The translations under genes were made by a program, and so were the position numbers. Below the pieces are notes generated by a model that was given only the letters and a program-made list of their open reading frames with translations, ran no database searches and was not told the origin of the DNA. Positions 27,079 through 36,144 of a stretch of DNA of 64,000 nucleotides are shown piece after piece; the stretch's first letter is position 1; each line of letters opens with the position of its first letter. This DNA comes from Iodobacter fluviatilis (GTDB lineage: Bacteria; Pseudomonadota; Gammaproteobacteria; Burkholderiales; Chitinibacteraceae), in the NCBI RefSeq assembly GCF_004194535.1, contig NZ_CP025781.1, positions 3,286,001-3,350,000 of the forward strand, written 5' to 3'.

Positions 27079-28238
27079 ATGACGGTTTCTGCGCGGCTGG
27101 GGGCTGCCTCGGTTTTTTTGCCTAATAATGCCGAACCCTGATGGCAGACTAGCGTGGCTTTAATGATTTCATCCTCAAAATGCGGGGCGTATTTGCCTTC
27201 GGCATCTTGCAGCAGGCTTAAGAAAGTCAGCATATTGCGCGCATAGAGCGCGGATGCATCGGCAGCCAGCAGGCTGGCCAAATTGCCGTGGCCTACAATA
27301 GTGACGCCATTATTGCTATGCACTACTTTATCGGCTTTGGATAACGGGCAATTACCGCCGCTATCTACTGCTAGATCAATAATCACCGAGCCTGCTTTCA
27401 TAGCCTCAACTGTTTCGGCTGAAATCAATACGGGCGCGGCTTTGCCTGGGATTTGTGCAGTGCTGATAATAATGTCGGCAAGGCGGGCTTGGCTGTCGAT
27501 TAAGGCGCTTTGGCGCAGTTTGTAATCATCTGACATCTCACGTGCGTAGCCACCGGCGGTTTCTGCTGCAGCTTTTTCGGCATCGCTGAGCGCGACTTCA
27601 ATAAACTTGCCCCCCAGCGATTCCACCTGCTCACGGGTGGCAGGGCGCACATCAAAGACTTCTACAATGGCGCCAAGCCGCTTGGCGGTGGCGATGGCTT
27701 GTAGGCCCGCCACGCCTGCACCCAAAATCAGCACCCTTGCTGGTTTAACTGTCCCAGCGGCGGTCATCAGCATTGGCATAAAGCGGGGATAGTATTGCGT
27801 TGCCAGTAGCACGGCACGGTAGCCCGCGATATTGGCTTGTGAAGATAAAACATCCATCGATTGTGCACGGGTAATTCGTGGTACTAGCTCTAGCGCATAG
27901 CTGCTGATGTGCTTGCTGCTCAGCGCTGCTAAATGGGGGTAGTGATGAATATCAAATAGGGCGATAAGGGCGGAGTGGTTTGGCAGCTTGGCAATCTCAT
28001 GCGCGTCTGGCGCACGTACTTTTAGCACCAGCTCTGCACCTTGATAAAGTGCATCGCTATCTTTGGCGATTTCTGCGCCAGCCTCGGTATAGGCTGCGTC
28101 GCTAATGGCGGCGTGTTGGCCTGCTTTGCTTTCAACTTTGACCTGATGACCCGCTTTTATCAGTTTTTTTATGGTTTCCGGCGTAGCGGCTACTCGGAAT
28201 TCTCCGTGCAGTTTTTCGGCGGGAATGGCAATCAGCAT
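27075..28238 (-). CDS. pntAA: NAD(P) transhydrogenase, alpha subunit part 1 (NAD-binding)
   Basis: A 387-residue cytoplasmic domain I protein. It shows the alanine-dehydrogenase-like N-terminus (AIPAEKLHGEFRVAATPETI) and the Rossmann motif LGAGVAGLQAIATAKRLGA. It binds NAD(H) and donates hydride to the NADP site of PntB. The gene ends in TAG supplied by the adjoining repeat, so its last residues (AETVI) may differ from the ancestral C-terminus. Confidence 0.94.
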   Translation of the reverse strand: MLIAIPAEKLHGEFRVAATPETIKKLIKAGHQVKVESKAGQHAAISDAAYTEAGAEIAKDSDALYQGAELVLKVRAPDAHEIAKLPNHSALIALFDIHHYPHLAALSSKHISSYALELVPRITRAQSMDVLSSQANIAGYRAVLLATQYYPRFMPMLMTAAGTVKPARVLILGAGVAGLQAIATAKRLGAIVEVFDVRPATREQVESLGGKFIEVALSDAEKAAAETAGGYAREMSDDYKLRQSALIDSQARLADIIISTAQIPGKAAPVLISAETVEAMKAGSVIIDLAVDSGGNCPLSKADKVVHSNNGVTIVGHGNLASLLAADASALYARNMLTFLSLLQDAEGKYAPHFEDEIIKATLVCHQGSALLGKKTEAAPSRAETVI

Positions 28239-28713
28239 GTCTGTGTCCTCATGGGAGATGGGTCTGGGGCAAACAATGAGCGCTAATAACTTTTTGATTC
28301 TTGGGCTAGGTTAATAAAACATCAATTTGATCTTATCGCAGTGCAACATAATTTAAGTAAGTGGGATTGCTGTTTGTTGAAAAGGTGTTGTATTTAGCGT
28401 GAAAAAAAGCTTTATTTTGTTTATTTTTGTAGGGTGTATTGCTTATTTTTGCATAAAAATGCCATCAACATAAAATCAATAACGGAGAGTTGCGGGCTGT
28501 TTTAAAACAAATGTATGAAAATTTTATACCGTATTAAGATGATTTATTGGGGTTTTTTATCTTGATAGGGGGATTCTTTACTTAAAAAGAGTATGTGCCG
28601 CGATCCTTGTCACCAAGGAACAAACGCTGACATCAAACATGTAATAAGTTCGCTATTGATAATCATTATCATTTGTAGGAGAATGAATTTATCCACTCTA
28701 TCGAGGCAATAGC
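28239..28713. other. Intergenic region between divergent pntAA and the DUF2325 gene
   Basis: No gene. It should hold the minus-strand pnt promoter at its left end. The middle is AT-rich. A Fur-like palindrome lies near the right end. No repeat element was found. Confidence 0.5.
28657..28671. promoter_or_regulatory. Fur-box-like operator
   Basis: TGATAAT-C-ATTATCA is a perfect 7-1-7 inverted repeat, the core of the classical Fur site. It lies about 42 bp before the ATG of the DUF2325 gene, a suitable place for iron-dependent repression. Confidence 0.7.
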
Positions 28714-29037
28714 ATGAACGCATATTTGGTTGGCGCAGACGTACTGGGCAATATTCCTGATCTTTTATCTAGCTATGGCATCAAGGTGCACAAACATGTT
28801 TCTGGCCGAAATGCCGCTCACCAGCGCAAACCTGCCAGCTTAAAAGGTGCAGATCTATTAATCTTGTTTACTGATTTTTTAAGCCACAATGTGATGCGCG
28901 CCTATCGTGATCTAGCCCATGAAGAGAACGTGCGCTTTGTAGCCTGCCGCCGCTCGGTCTGTGCCTTAAGCCAATCGCTAGACAAAATAGAGTGTACGAA
29001 GGTGTGCGATGCATGCCCAAATAGAAAGACGCACTGA
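28714..29037 (+). CDS. DUF2325 domain protein, probably iron-regulated
   Basis: A 107-residue cytoplasmic protein of the DUF2325 family. VGADVLGNIPDLLSSYGIKV, HVSGRNAAHQRKP and LLILFTDFLSHNVMRAYRDL are the conserved blocks. The C-terminus has several cysteines (ACRRSVCAL, CTKVCDACP) that could bind metal or a cluster. The biochemical role is not established. A perfect Fur-like palindrome upstream suggests expression under iron limitation. Two repeat elements follow directly. Confidence 0.8.
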   Translation: MNAYLVGADVLGNIPDLLSSYGIKVHKHVSGRNAAHQRKPASLKGADLLILFTDFLSHNVMRAYRDLAHEENVRFVACRRSVCALSQSLDKIECTKVCDACPNRKTH

Positions 29038-29055
29038 TCGATATATGTGTTGTGG

Positions 29056-29223
29056 TTAGCAGCCTGTCGGACTTAAGCAATCGTAGCGAGGGAAAGACCG
29101 GTTTGAGACAGATTTCGCGGGTTTTTGAGGCGAATAGCTGGCTATTCAACAAGAAAATGCATGAAATATGGCCCAATCCGGTTTTTCAGTAGTAGATCAG
29201 TCTTAAGTCCGATAGGCTGCTAG
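29056..29223. repeat. Element A, copy 2 (168 bp)
   Basis: It runs from TTAG to CTAG with the same terminal inverted repeats and interior as copy 1 and a few base changes. It lies 19 bp after the DUF2325 gene stop and is joined to element B, exactly as at 16369-16803. The A-B unit therefore recurs as a composite. Confidence 0.85.
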
Positions 29224-29490
29224 GGTCTGTTGACGTTTCATTCGCGGCTGCGTTTGGCCCAGTTTTGGGGCTGAACAAGGAGAAAATTGCGACATGGCAC
29301 GAGTACCATGAGCGATTTTTAACGCCGTGCAGCCCCAAAAATGGGTTAAACCCGAAGGGCTGAGCCGGAAAATAGCCATTCACTGCGTTATGCTTCTCGA
29401 CAATAACCCGTTATTGCCTTCGTCACATGCCTTGTGCCTAGCCGTTTTCCGGCTCAGCGCAATGGCGAATGAAACGTCAACAGACCCTAG
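29220..29490. repeat. Element B, copy 2 (271 bp)
   Basis: Termini CTAGGGTCTGTTGACGTTTC and complement are perfect here. It is nearly identical to the copy at 16533-16803 and of the same length. It lies upstream of vgrG and could affect expression of that gene. Confidence 0.85.
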
Positions 29491-29654
29491 AAGTGCTAGG
29501 CCAGTTATTTTGAGTGCTGCAAGCCAGAGCACGGCATTGATATGGCGTATAAGTGATTTAGCTTACGTTGCTTGCTTATGTTGATAATGAAGGTGTGTAT
29601 AGTTGCAAAGTATGGTGTAAAGTTTCGGCCTTGCTTATCCACGGTTTGCCCCAT

Positions 29655-32222
29655 ATGAGTGCCACAGACTTACTCGCCTCCTTTGCCGCTGCTTTCGCAC
29701 AAAATCAGCGACTTATCTCTCTACAGCTTGGCGATGGCGCAGCCTGGGGCCAGCAGCTTTTACCGCAGCGAGTGGTGGGCAGTGAAGGGCTTAACCAAGC
29801 TTACCGCTATCAGGTTGAGTGTTTATCCCCAGACGGTGCGCTTGAGCTTAAATCGCTGCTTGGCTTGCCTGTTGTTTTATCTGTAACTGATGCTAACGGT
29901 GGCAAGGTTGAACGCTGTGGTGTGATTTCCCAAGCGCAATTACTCGGCTCTGATGGCGGCTTTGCAAAATACGCACTGACGGTAGAGCCGCCGTTTGCGC
30001 TACTCAGATACCGCCGTACTTCCCGCGTATTTCAAAATTTATCCGTGGCAGATATCGTCAAGCAAATTTTGGCCGAACACCAAGCTAAAAACCCTGTGTT
30101 TGCCGCCGTGCAAACGCTGGATTTCAAGCTATCCGGCACGTACGCGCCCCGATCTTACTGTACGCAGTATAGAGAATCAGATAGCGATTTTATTACACGG
30201 CTATTGGCGGAGGAAGGGCTTGGCTGGAGTTGGCTTCATCTGGCCGGAGATAACCCCCAAGTTCAGCTGCTGATCTTTGACGATGCGTTTGCGATTCCAG
30301 AGGCGCAAGAATCACTGGTGCGCTTTCATCGAGCTGACGTAACGGAGGAGAATGACTCTCTTACCGAATGGACAACTCAGCGCCAAGTCGGTAGCAGCTC
30401 GGTCTCTTTGGCTAGCTTTGATTACAAAACCACCACAACGAACCAAAGTTTTGATGAAAGTTATATCGACCAAGGCGAGGGTGGTCAACAGCTACAAGTC
30501 AGCTTTGAGGATTATGATCCTCAGTCTTTGTATTACGCAAGCGATAACGATGAACTAAGCCACTACGCAAGGCTGCGTCAGCAAGCGTTGGATGCAAAAA
30601 AGAAATCATTTACCGGCACTGGTACTTTACGTAACTTACAAGCGGGGCAGTGGTTCCGCCTAGAAGACCACCCCGCTCATGAGGGGACGTCAGCGGAACA
30701 ACGGGAATTCGCCATTACCGAGCTTAAATTCACCGCCAATAATAATTTGCCAGCAGATTTAACTCAGCAACTTGGCCTAGTCGCGCCCAGCCTACTGGTC
30801 GCAGCGGCTTCAGCTGCGAATCCTCCTTACCAAGTTAACTTCACCGCCCAAAGACGCGGCCAGCCGATTACGCCTAACTTTGCTCATACCGAACACAGCA
30901 AACCCAAAAGCCTAGGCGTACAAACCGCCACCGTAGTTGGCCCACAAAGCAGCGGTGCCGACTCTAGCCAACAAGCAGAGGTGCATACGGATGAGCACGG
31001 CCGCATAAAAATAAATTTTCACTGGCAGAGGGTTAAGGAGCACCCAGAGTTTGGCGCAAATATGGATGACAAGTCATCCTGCTGGGTGCGCGTCTCCATG
31101 CCAAGTGCCGGTGCAGGCTTTGGGCATCAGTTTATTCCGCGCATCGGCCAGGAAGTTCTGGTGGATTTCCTCGAAAATGATATCGACCGCCCCATCGTCA
31201 CCGGTGTAGTCCATAACGGAAGTCATCCTGTGGCCACGTTTAGCGGCGCAGGCGCACTACCCGCCAACAAAACGCTATCTGGCATCAAAACCAAAGAACA
31301 TGAAGGCGGGCAATACGGCGAGCTGCTGTTTGATGACACCAAAGGCGAAGTGCGCACCAAGCTATCGAGCGAGCACGGTAAAACCCAGCTTAATCTGGGC
31401 TATCTGATTCACCCACGCACCGACGGAAAAGGCGAAGCACGCGGCGAAGGCTTTGAGCTACGCACGGATAAACAAGGTGCCATTCGCGCCAGCGGCTTAC
31501 TAATTAGCACTGAAGCCAAAGGCGGCGCTAGCGGCAAGCAGCTAGACCACAGCCCTGCGCAAAGCCAGCTTGAATCTGCCCTTTCACTTGCCCAAAGCCT
31601 AGGCGAAACGGCCACCAACCAGCTAGCCGACAGCATAGAAACCGGCGACGAAGGCAAAACTGTTGAGGCCGATAATAGCGCGGGCAGCACCGCCAGCACC
31701 GGCCATCTTTATCACCACGTACACGCCAGCAAAAGCCTTGAAGCAGGCAGCAACACCGATAAAGACGGCAAGAGCAAATCTAAAGACCAAGCAGGCCAAC
31801 AAAAAATTATCTTGCTGCACGGGGAAGACGGCGTGGCCATCACCAGCCCGCAAAGCCAAACCCTCAGCGCAGGCACAAACCTTGATATGGTCGCCCAAAG
31901 AGACACCAACCAAACCTCTGGCCGCCGCTGGATTCACAACGTAGGCCAGCACATCAGCCTATTTGTGGCCGGGGTAAAAGACAAAGTTGCGCTGAAGATC
32001 ATCGCAGCCAAAGGCAAAATCCAGCTGCAAGCACAAAGCGACGATATTGAAATCACTGCCGATAAAAACGTTAAAATCACCGCCTGCAAAGAAAAAGCAG
32101 AAATCGCAGCAGGTAATGAACTGCTCTTTACATCCGGCGGCGGCTATATCCGGATAAAAGACGGCAATATTGAGATTCATTGCCCGGGGGAAATAAGCAT
32201 TAAAGGGGGGAGCATGAGATAA
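29655..32222 (+). CDS. vgrG: Type VI secretion VgrG spike protein
   Basis: An 855-residue VgrG. The gp27/gp5-like part includes LLAEEGLGWSWLHL and the conserved gp5 OB-fold and needle region (DEHGRIKINFHWQR, CWVRVSMPSAGAGFGHQFIP, GQEVLVDFLENDIDRPIVTG). A C-terminal DUF2345 extension of beta-helical repeats runs to the end (KIQLQAQSDDIEITADKNVK). The ATG at 29655 gives the usual short N-terminus. No other structural T6SS genes are in the window, so this is an orphan vgrG with its own cargo genes downstream. Confidence 0.95.
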   Translation: MSATDLLASFAAAFAQNQRLISLQLGDGAAWGQQLLPQRVVGSEGLNQAYRYQVECLSPDGALELKSLLGLPVVLSVTDANGGKVERCGVISQAQLLGSDGGFAKYALTVEPPFALLRYRRTSRVFQNLSVADIVKQILAEHQAKNPVFAAVQTLDFKLSGTYAPRSYCTQYRESDSDFITRLLAEEGLGWSWLHLAGDNPQVQLLIFDDAFAIPEAQESLVRFHRADVTEENDSLTEWTTQRQVGSSSVSLASFDYKTTTTNQSFDESYIDQGEGGQQLQVSFEDYDPQSLYYASDNDELSHYARLRQQALDAKKKSFTGTGTLRNLQAGQWFRLEDHPAHEGTSAEQREFAITELKFTANNNLPADLTQQLGLVAPSLLVAAASAANPPYQVNFTAQRRGQPITPNFAHTEHSKPKSLGVQTATVVGPQSSGADSSQQAEVHTDEHGRIKINFHWQRVKEHPEFGANMDDKSSCWVRVSMPSAGAGFGHQFIPRIGQEVLVDFLENDIDRPIVTGVVHNGSHPVATFSGAGALPANKTLSGIKTKEHEGGQYGELLFDDTKGEVRTKLSSEHGKTQLNLGYLIHPRTDGKGEARGEGFELRTDKQGAIRASGLLISTEAKGGASGKQLDHSPAQSQLESALSLAQSLGETATNQLADSIETGDEGKTVEADNSAGSTASTGHLYHHVHASKSLEAGSNTDKDGKSKSKDQAGQQKIILLHGEDGVAITSPQSQTLSAGTNLDMVAQRDTNQTSGRRWIHNVGQHISLFVAGVKDKVALKIIAAKGKIQLQAQSDDIEITADKNVKITACKEKAEIAAGNELLFTSGGGYIRIKDGNIEIHCPGEISIKGGSMR

Positions 32223-32337
32223 GCGGCCCTACGCAAATGAACCCATCTTTTACGCAGTTTCCGAATAGTGTTTGCAAGGAGTGTTTATTGCTAGCGCTTA
32301 AATCAGGCAGCCCATTTGTTGTATAGGAATTTGGCAT

Positions 32338-33213
32338 ATGAATGAGAGTAAATTAATCACTTTAGAAGCGTATTTAAATAACTCAGAAATTGAGGGGTGT
32401 TGGTTTGCCATAATTGATGCCGCCTTTGAACCCAAAAAGATAAAAAAATTGATTGGGGCTAGGGGTGATCAACTCTATGCAGGCTCTGTGCTAGAGGAAT
32501 ATGACGAGCTATCGCCTTTAATTGTTAAAATTGAAAAAGATGGAGATCATGTTTTTTTGCAAGCGTTACTGCGTGTTTGTGAAGGCAAGCCTATGCTGAG
32601 CTTTATAAATAGCGATAGAAATATCGAAGAATTAAAGCAGCATTTAGAATATTTGCATTTTATCGTGTCGGATGAAAAATCATGGACATTAAGATTTGCG
32701 GACACAAGAATTACTGAGTCTTTGTTCCTAGTTCTAAACCCCCAGCAAAAAGATATTTTATTTAATCCAATCAATCATTGGCTTTACTTAAATCACCAGG
32801 AAAATTGGCAGGTTCAATTGGGTATGGGCACGGGGCCGCTATGGGGAGAGGAGCCTAAAGAAATGTTGGCGTTTACCGATCAGCAGTTTGCCGCCTTACT
32901 AGAGCAATCAGAGCCAGATACGCTATTAAGCCAGCTAAAAGTGCATTTTCCTGATTTATTGAATAAATATTCCAGCGTAGTATCTTATCAATTAGCGTAC
33001 ATAAGCGTAAAAGAAGCAAGGGAAATGCAGCTAGAAAGCAAGCAAAATGATGTGCTGGTATTGGCGGTGCTCTGGTTTATGTATGGCGAGGGGCTTGATT
33101 TACGCGCTGAATACTTGGAAATGAAAAAGAGTATTAAGCAAGGTGTTTTATTGCAAGATGCAATGGCTGAAATACCTGCTGCATTTTTTGAAGAAATGGA
33201 TATGAAAAGCTAA
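32338..33213 (+). CDS. DUF4123 T6SS effector adaptor (Tap/TEC-like)
   Basis: A 291-residue protein. CWFAIIDAAFEPKKIKKL and ELSPLIVKIE resemble the N-terminal part of DUF4123 adaptors, which load specific effectors onto their cognate VgrG. Its place between vgrG and the effector gene is the usual one and strongly supports the role. No signal or membrane segment is seen, as expected for a cytoplasmic chaperone. ATG 32338 follows a weak ribosome binding site. Confidence 0.78.
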   Translation: MNESKLITLEAYLNNSEIEGCWFAIIDAAFEPKKIKKLIGARGDQLYAGSVLEEYDELSPLIVKIEKDGDHVFLQALLRVCEGKPMLSFINSDRNIEELKQHLEYLHFIVSDEKSWTLRFADTRITESLFLVLNPQQKDILFNPINHWLYLNHQENWQVQLGMGTGPLWGEEPKEMLAFTDQQFAALLEQSEPDTLLSQLKVHFPDLLNKYSSVVSYQLAYISVKEAREMQLESKQNDVLVLAVLWFMYGEGLDLRAEYLEMKKSIKQGVLLQDAMAEIPAAFFEEMDMKS

Positions 33214-33244
33214 TGGAATATTCTTTTGAGCCGCAGCGAAAGCA

Positions 33245-33693
33245 ATGAACAATAGATTAAAAGTATTGCTGTGTTTTCTAATGGTTTTTGTATTGGCTTC
33301 ATGCCAAGAAAAACAGCCGGAAGATACGAGCGTTCCGGGGGGATTAACGGGCCTAAATCATACCAAGGTAGCGATTATTGCTTTTTATGTTAATGGTGAA
33401 TGGGGAGGGAATATCCGTGCAATGGGTGGTGGTGGGAGTACGACTTGTTGTGTTTCTATGCCGCGTGAGTATCCCAAGGAGGGTATTAAAGTAAAAGTGC
33501 GTTGGAATGCTACGGATACATTAGAAGAGCATTGGTTTGAAAAAGAAGTGAATGTTGACCCCTATTCAAGCAAAGGGGGAGGGTTTATGTTCATTTCTTG
33601 CCAAATCAAAATGTCCGAGTGGTTGTTAGCAATATACATCCCATGAGCCCAGATTATCCGGGGCCAGGCATGCCCGGAGAAGAGAAAAAATAA
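33245..33693 (+). pseudogene. DUF3304 lipoprotein, copy 1, frameshifted (putative T6SS immunity)
   Basis: It starts as a lipoprotein (lipobox FVLASC) and continues with the DUF3304 pattern GLNHTKVAIIAFYVNGEWGG and CCVSMPREYP. The frame shifts at about 33575-33590, near GGGGGAGGG: read straight on it stops early with an unrelated tail, whereas the shifted frame gives YVHFLPNQNVRVVVSNIHP and ends at 33693, matching the sister gene. DUF3304 lipoproteins beside Tle1-type phospholipases are regarded as periplasmic immunity proteins. The lesion is real in this sequence but sits in a G-rich tract where assembly errors are common. Confidence 0.7.
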
Positions 33694-34165
33694 ATGATAA
33701 ACATAAAATTGCCTTTAAAAATAAAATTCATATTCAATGTATTTTTTTGTTTTGCGATGTTTTTTTCATTGGCCTCATGCCAAGAAAAACAGCCAGAAGA
33801 TACGAGTGTTCCAGGGGGATTGTCTGGTTTAAATCATACCAAGGTAGCGATTATTGCTTTTTATGTTGATGGTGAATGGGGGGGAATCTTCGTGCAATGG
33901 GCGGTGGGGGAAAACCGTGTGTTGTGTTTCTATGCCGCGAGAGTATCCCAAGGAAGGCCTTAAAGTAAAAGTGCGTTGGAATGCGACAGATACATTGGAA
34001 GAGCATTGGTTTGAAAAAGAAGTTTTAGTGGACCCTTATCCTGCGGGTGGAGGCAGTGTTTACGTGCATTTTTTACCTGAACAGCAAGTTAAAGTGATTG
34101 TAAGTAATCTTTATCCTGAGAATCCAGATTATCCGGGGCCTCATTTGCTAGGGGAGGAGAAATAA
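33694..34165 (+). pseudogene. DUF3304 lipoprotein, copy 2, frameshifted (putative T6SS immunity)
   Basis: A tandem paralogue of the preceding gene, starting right after its shifted-frame stop. It has lipobox FFSLASC, then the same QEKQPEDTSVPGGLSGLNHT block. The frame is lost around GAATGGGGGGGAATC (about 33880) and is disturbed again near GGGGGAAAACC. The 3' half (CCVSMPREYPKEGLKVKVRW to LLGEEK) is open in a different frame and ends 1 bp into the effector gene. As written neither immunity copy encodes a full product. Confidence 0.7.
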
Positions 34166-35964
34166 TGACTACAAGTAATCTCGTTTTATTGCCCGCAAAA
34201 TCAGGTTTAAGCCCTGCGGATCAATTAGCAAAGGCGTCAGCCTGTTCCATAGATAAGCCTCAATTAGCTTGCCAAAAAACGGTCAATGTAGGTATTTTTT
34301 TTGATGGTACTAATAATAATGACAAAAGAGATCGGCCTGAGAAAGGGCATTCAAATATTGCTAAGTTATTTTCTAGTTATTTAGATGACAAACAAAATGG
34401 CTATTTTGCATACTATATTCCAGGGGTTGGTACACCTTTTAAAGAAATTGGTGAGTTAACGGAAAGTAGTGATGGTAAAGCTTATGCAAAAGGTGGGGAT
34501 TCAAGAATCGCTTGGGCTGTAATTCAGGTTTTAAATAGTGTGCGTCGTGCATTTGATGCTAAACGCCTATTGGAAGACGATGAAGCAAAAACTGCAATCA
34601 AAGACACAAATCAACTCGCCACAGTTTGGGCTATTTATAATACAAAAAGGCAGGCTTGGTTTAAAAAGCAGGTTAAAAAATTAGAAGAAGTGATTGCCAA
34701 TAAAAAACCAAAAATCGTTCAATTAAATATTTCTGTGTTTGGTTTTTCGCGCGGTGCGGCAGAGGCGCGGGCGTTTTGTCATTGGCTGGTAGATTGCTGT
34801 GAAGGGAATGGCGCGTATTTGGCGGGTGTTCCAATAAAAATTCAATTCTTGGGTATTTTTGATACGGTGGCCTCGGTTGGTTTGGCGGATTCGTTTCCTA
34901 TTCCTGTGCAAGGCTTAATGGATTGGGCGGATGGCACGATGGAAATCCTGCCGCAGGTGCAGCGCTGCGTGCATTATGTGGCCGCAAATGAAATTCGCGC
35001 TTCGTTTCCTTTGAGCTGCGCCCGTAATGGTAAAGCTTATCCCGCTAATGTGCTGGAGCAGGTTTATCCTGGCGCGCATTCAAATATTGGCGGGGGCTAT
35101 GGGCCAGGCGAGCAGGGGCGTAGTAAGGCGGGAATTGAGCATTTACTGTCTAATATTCCCTTGTTGAATATGTACCGAGAGGCGGTGAAAGCAGGTGTAC
35201 CACTTCTTCCTATTGCACAGTTAGATGCCTTGATTAAAAAAGACTTTGTAATTAGCGAGCCATTACGGCTTGCATTTAATGCCTATGTGAAATATAGCGC
35301 AATTAAGACGGCTAAAGTGGAGGATATGCTAGATGCGCATATGCGTTATTATCGGCGCTATAAGGCGCAAATTGGCAAGAATGAAAGCAAATTAACCGAG
35401 GTTAAAGATCAGGATAAGCTGGATTTAGATGAGGCAGCAAAGGATTTTGAAAAAGAGGCGGCAAAAATAAAAATAGAAGGGTTGCACTATATTCCCGATT
35501 ATGATCCTAGCAGAATTAAAAATGATTATATTGATGTAGAAACAACTCTGCCTAATGATGTGCTTGATTTCTTTGTGCAATATGTACACGACTCACACGC
35601 TGGCTTTTATTTGGCGGGTGCGGTGACTAAATATGATAAAGAGATGGAGAAAAAAAGGATAAAGGACAAGGCGAGTGCCTTGAGTCTTGTGTATAAAAAA
35701 TATTACCAGCCAAATAATGCCAAATCAGTAAATACGGGGTATGTTAATAAACATCAATTAAGTGAATATGAATATATTAATAATCAATTGACTAAATGGG
35801 AGAGAAAAGTATTGGCGAGTAGGATGGGCGAATTCCCATTAATGAGCGATCAGGATCAGTGGGATTTATTGCAGGGAATGGGCGTGGTTGTGCGTGCCAA
35901 TACCGCGACGCGTAGAGAGGGAACGGGCTACTTTAGACGGCGTGTCGTTTTTGATAAAAGTTAA
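34165..35964 (+). CDS. T6SS phospholipase effector, DUF2235/Tle1-like
   Basis: A 599-residue alpha/beta hydrolase of the DUF2235 family. VGIFFDGTNNNDKRD opens the domain. The nucleophile elbow is VFGFSRGAAEAR, with Ser195 in GFSRG. FLGIFDTVASVG (Asp233) and PGAHSNIGGGYGPG (His305) supply the likely remaining triad residues. Tle1 enzymes cleave membrane phospholipids in rival cells after T6SS delivery. The gene follows vgrG, a DUF4123 adaptor and the DUF3304 immunity genes, and overlaps the last of these in TAATG. The C-terminal third is charged and not recognised. Confidence 0.88.
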   Translation: MTTSNLVLLPAKSGLSPADQLAKASACSIDKPQLACQKTVNVGIFFDGTNNNDKRDRPEKGHSNIAKLFSSYLDDKQNGYFAYYIPGVGTPFKEIGELTESSDGKAYAKGGDSRIAWAVIQVLNSVRRAFDAKRLLEDDEAKTAIKDTNQLATVWAIYNTKRQAWFKKQVKKLEEVIANKKPKIVQLNISVFGFSRGAAEARAFCHWLVDCCEGNGAYLAGVPIKIQFLGIFDTVASVGLADSFPIPVQGLMDWADGTMEILPQVQRCVHYVAANEIRASFPLSCARNGKAYPANVLEQVYPGAHSNIGGGYGPGEQGRSKAGIEHLLSNIPLLNMYREAVKAGVPLLPIAQLDALIKKDFVISEPLRLAFNAYVKYSAIKTAKVEDMLDAHMRYYRRYKAQIGKNESKLTEVKDQDKLDLDEAAKDFEKEAAKIKIEGLHYIPDYDPSRIKNDYIDVETTLPNDVLDFFVQYVHDSHAGFYLAGAVTKYDKEMEKKRIKDKASALSLVYKKYYQPNNAKSVNTGYVNKHQLSEYEYINNQLTKWERKVLASRMGEFPLMSDQDQWDLLQGMGVVVRANTATRREGTGYFRRRVVFDKS

Positions 35965-36003
35965 CCTTTACAAATAATTTTTTTCCCCCAGTAAATGGCA
36001 GTA

Positions 36004-36035
36004 TTAGGCGGCAATAATTGCCGAAGCCTTGTACT
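36004..36035. repeat. Left copy of a 32-bp direct repeat bounding a 6.9-kb segment
   Basis: It is identical base for base to 42942-42973. It contains an internal inverted repeat CGGCAAT-A-ATTGCCG, which is reminiscent of a recombinase core site. It lies 40 bp after the T6SS phospholipase gene. Confidence 0.75.
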
Positions 36036-36038
36036 AAT

Positions 36039-36132
36039 ATAACTGGGGCCAGAACGAAATTAAATCCTACTATGCTTAAAGCTCTTAGAGCCAAAGCAAG
36101 CAAATTTAACTTTATTCTGGCCCCAATTATTC
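36039..36132. repeat. Palindromic element C, copy 1 (inverted relative to the others)
   Basis: A ~94-bp imperfect palindrome with ends AACTGGGGCCAGAA and TTCTGGCCCCAATT. Its interior AAATCCTACTATGCTTAA is the complement of the interior of copies 2-4. It has no coding capacity. It lies just past the 3' end of the 298-residue protein gene and could act as its terminator hairpin. Confidence 0.75.
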
Positions 36133-36144
36133 CTCTGACCCTTG

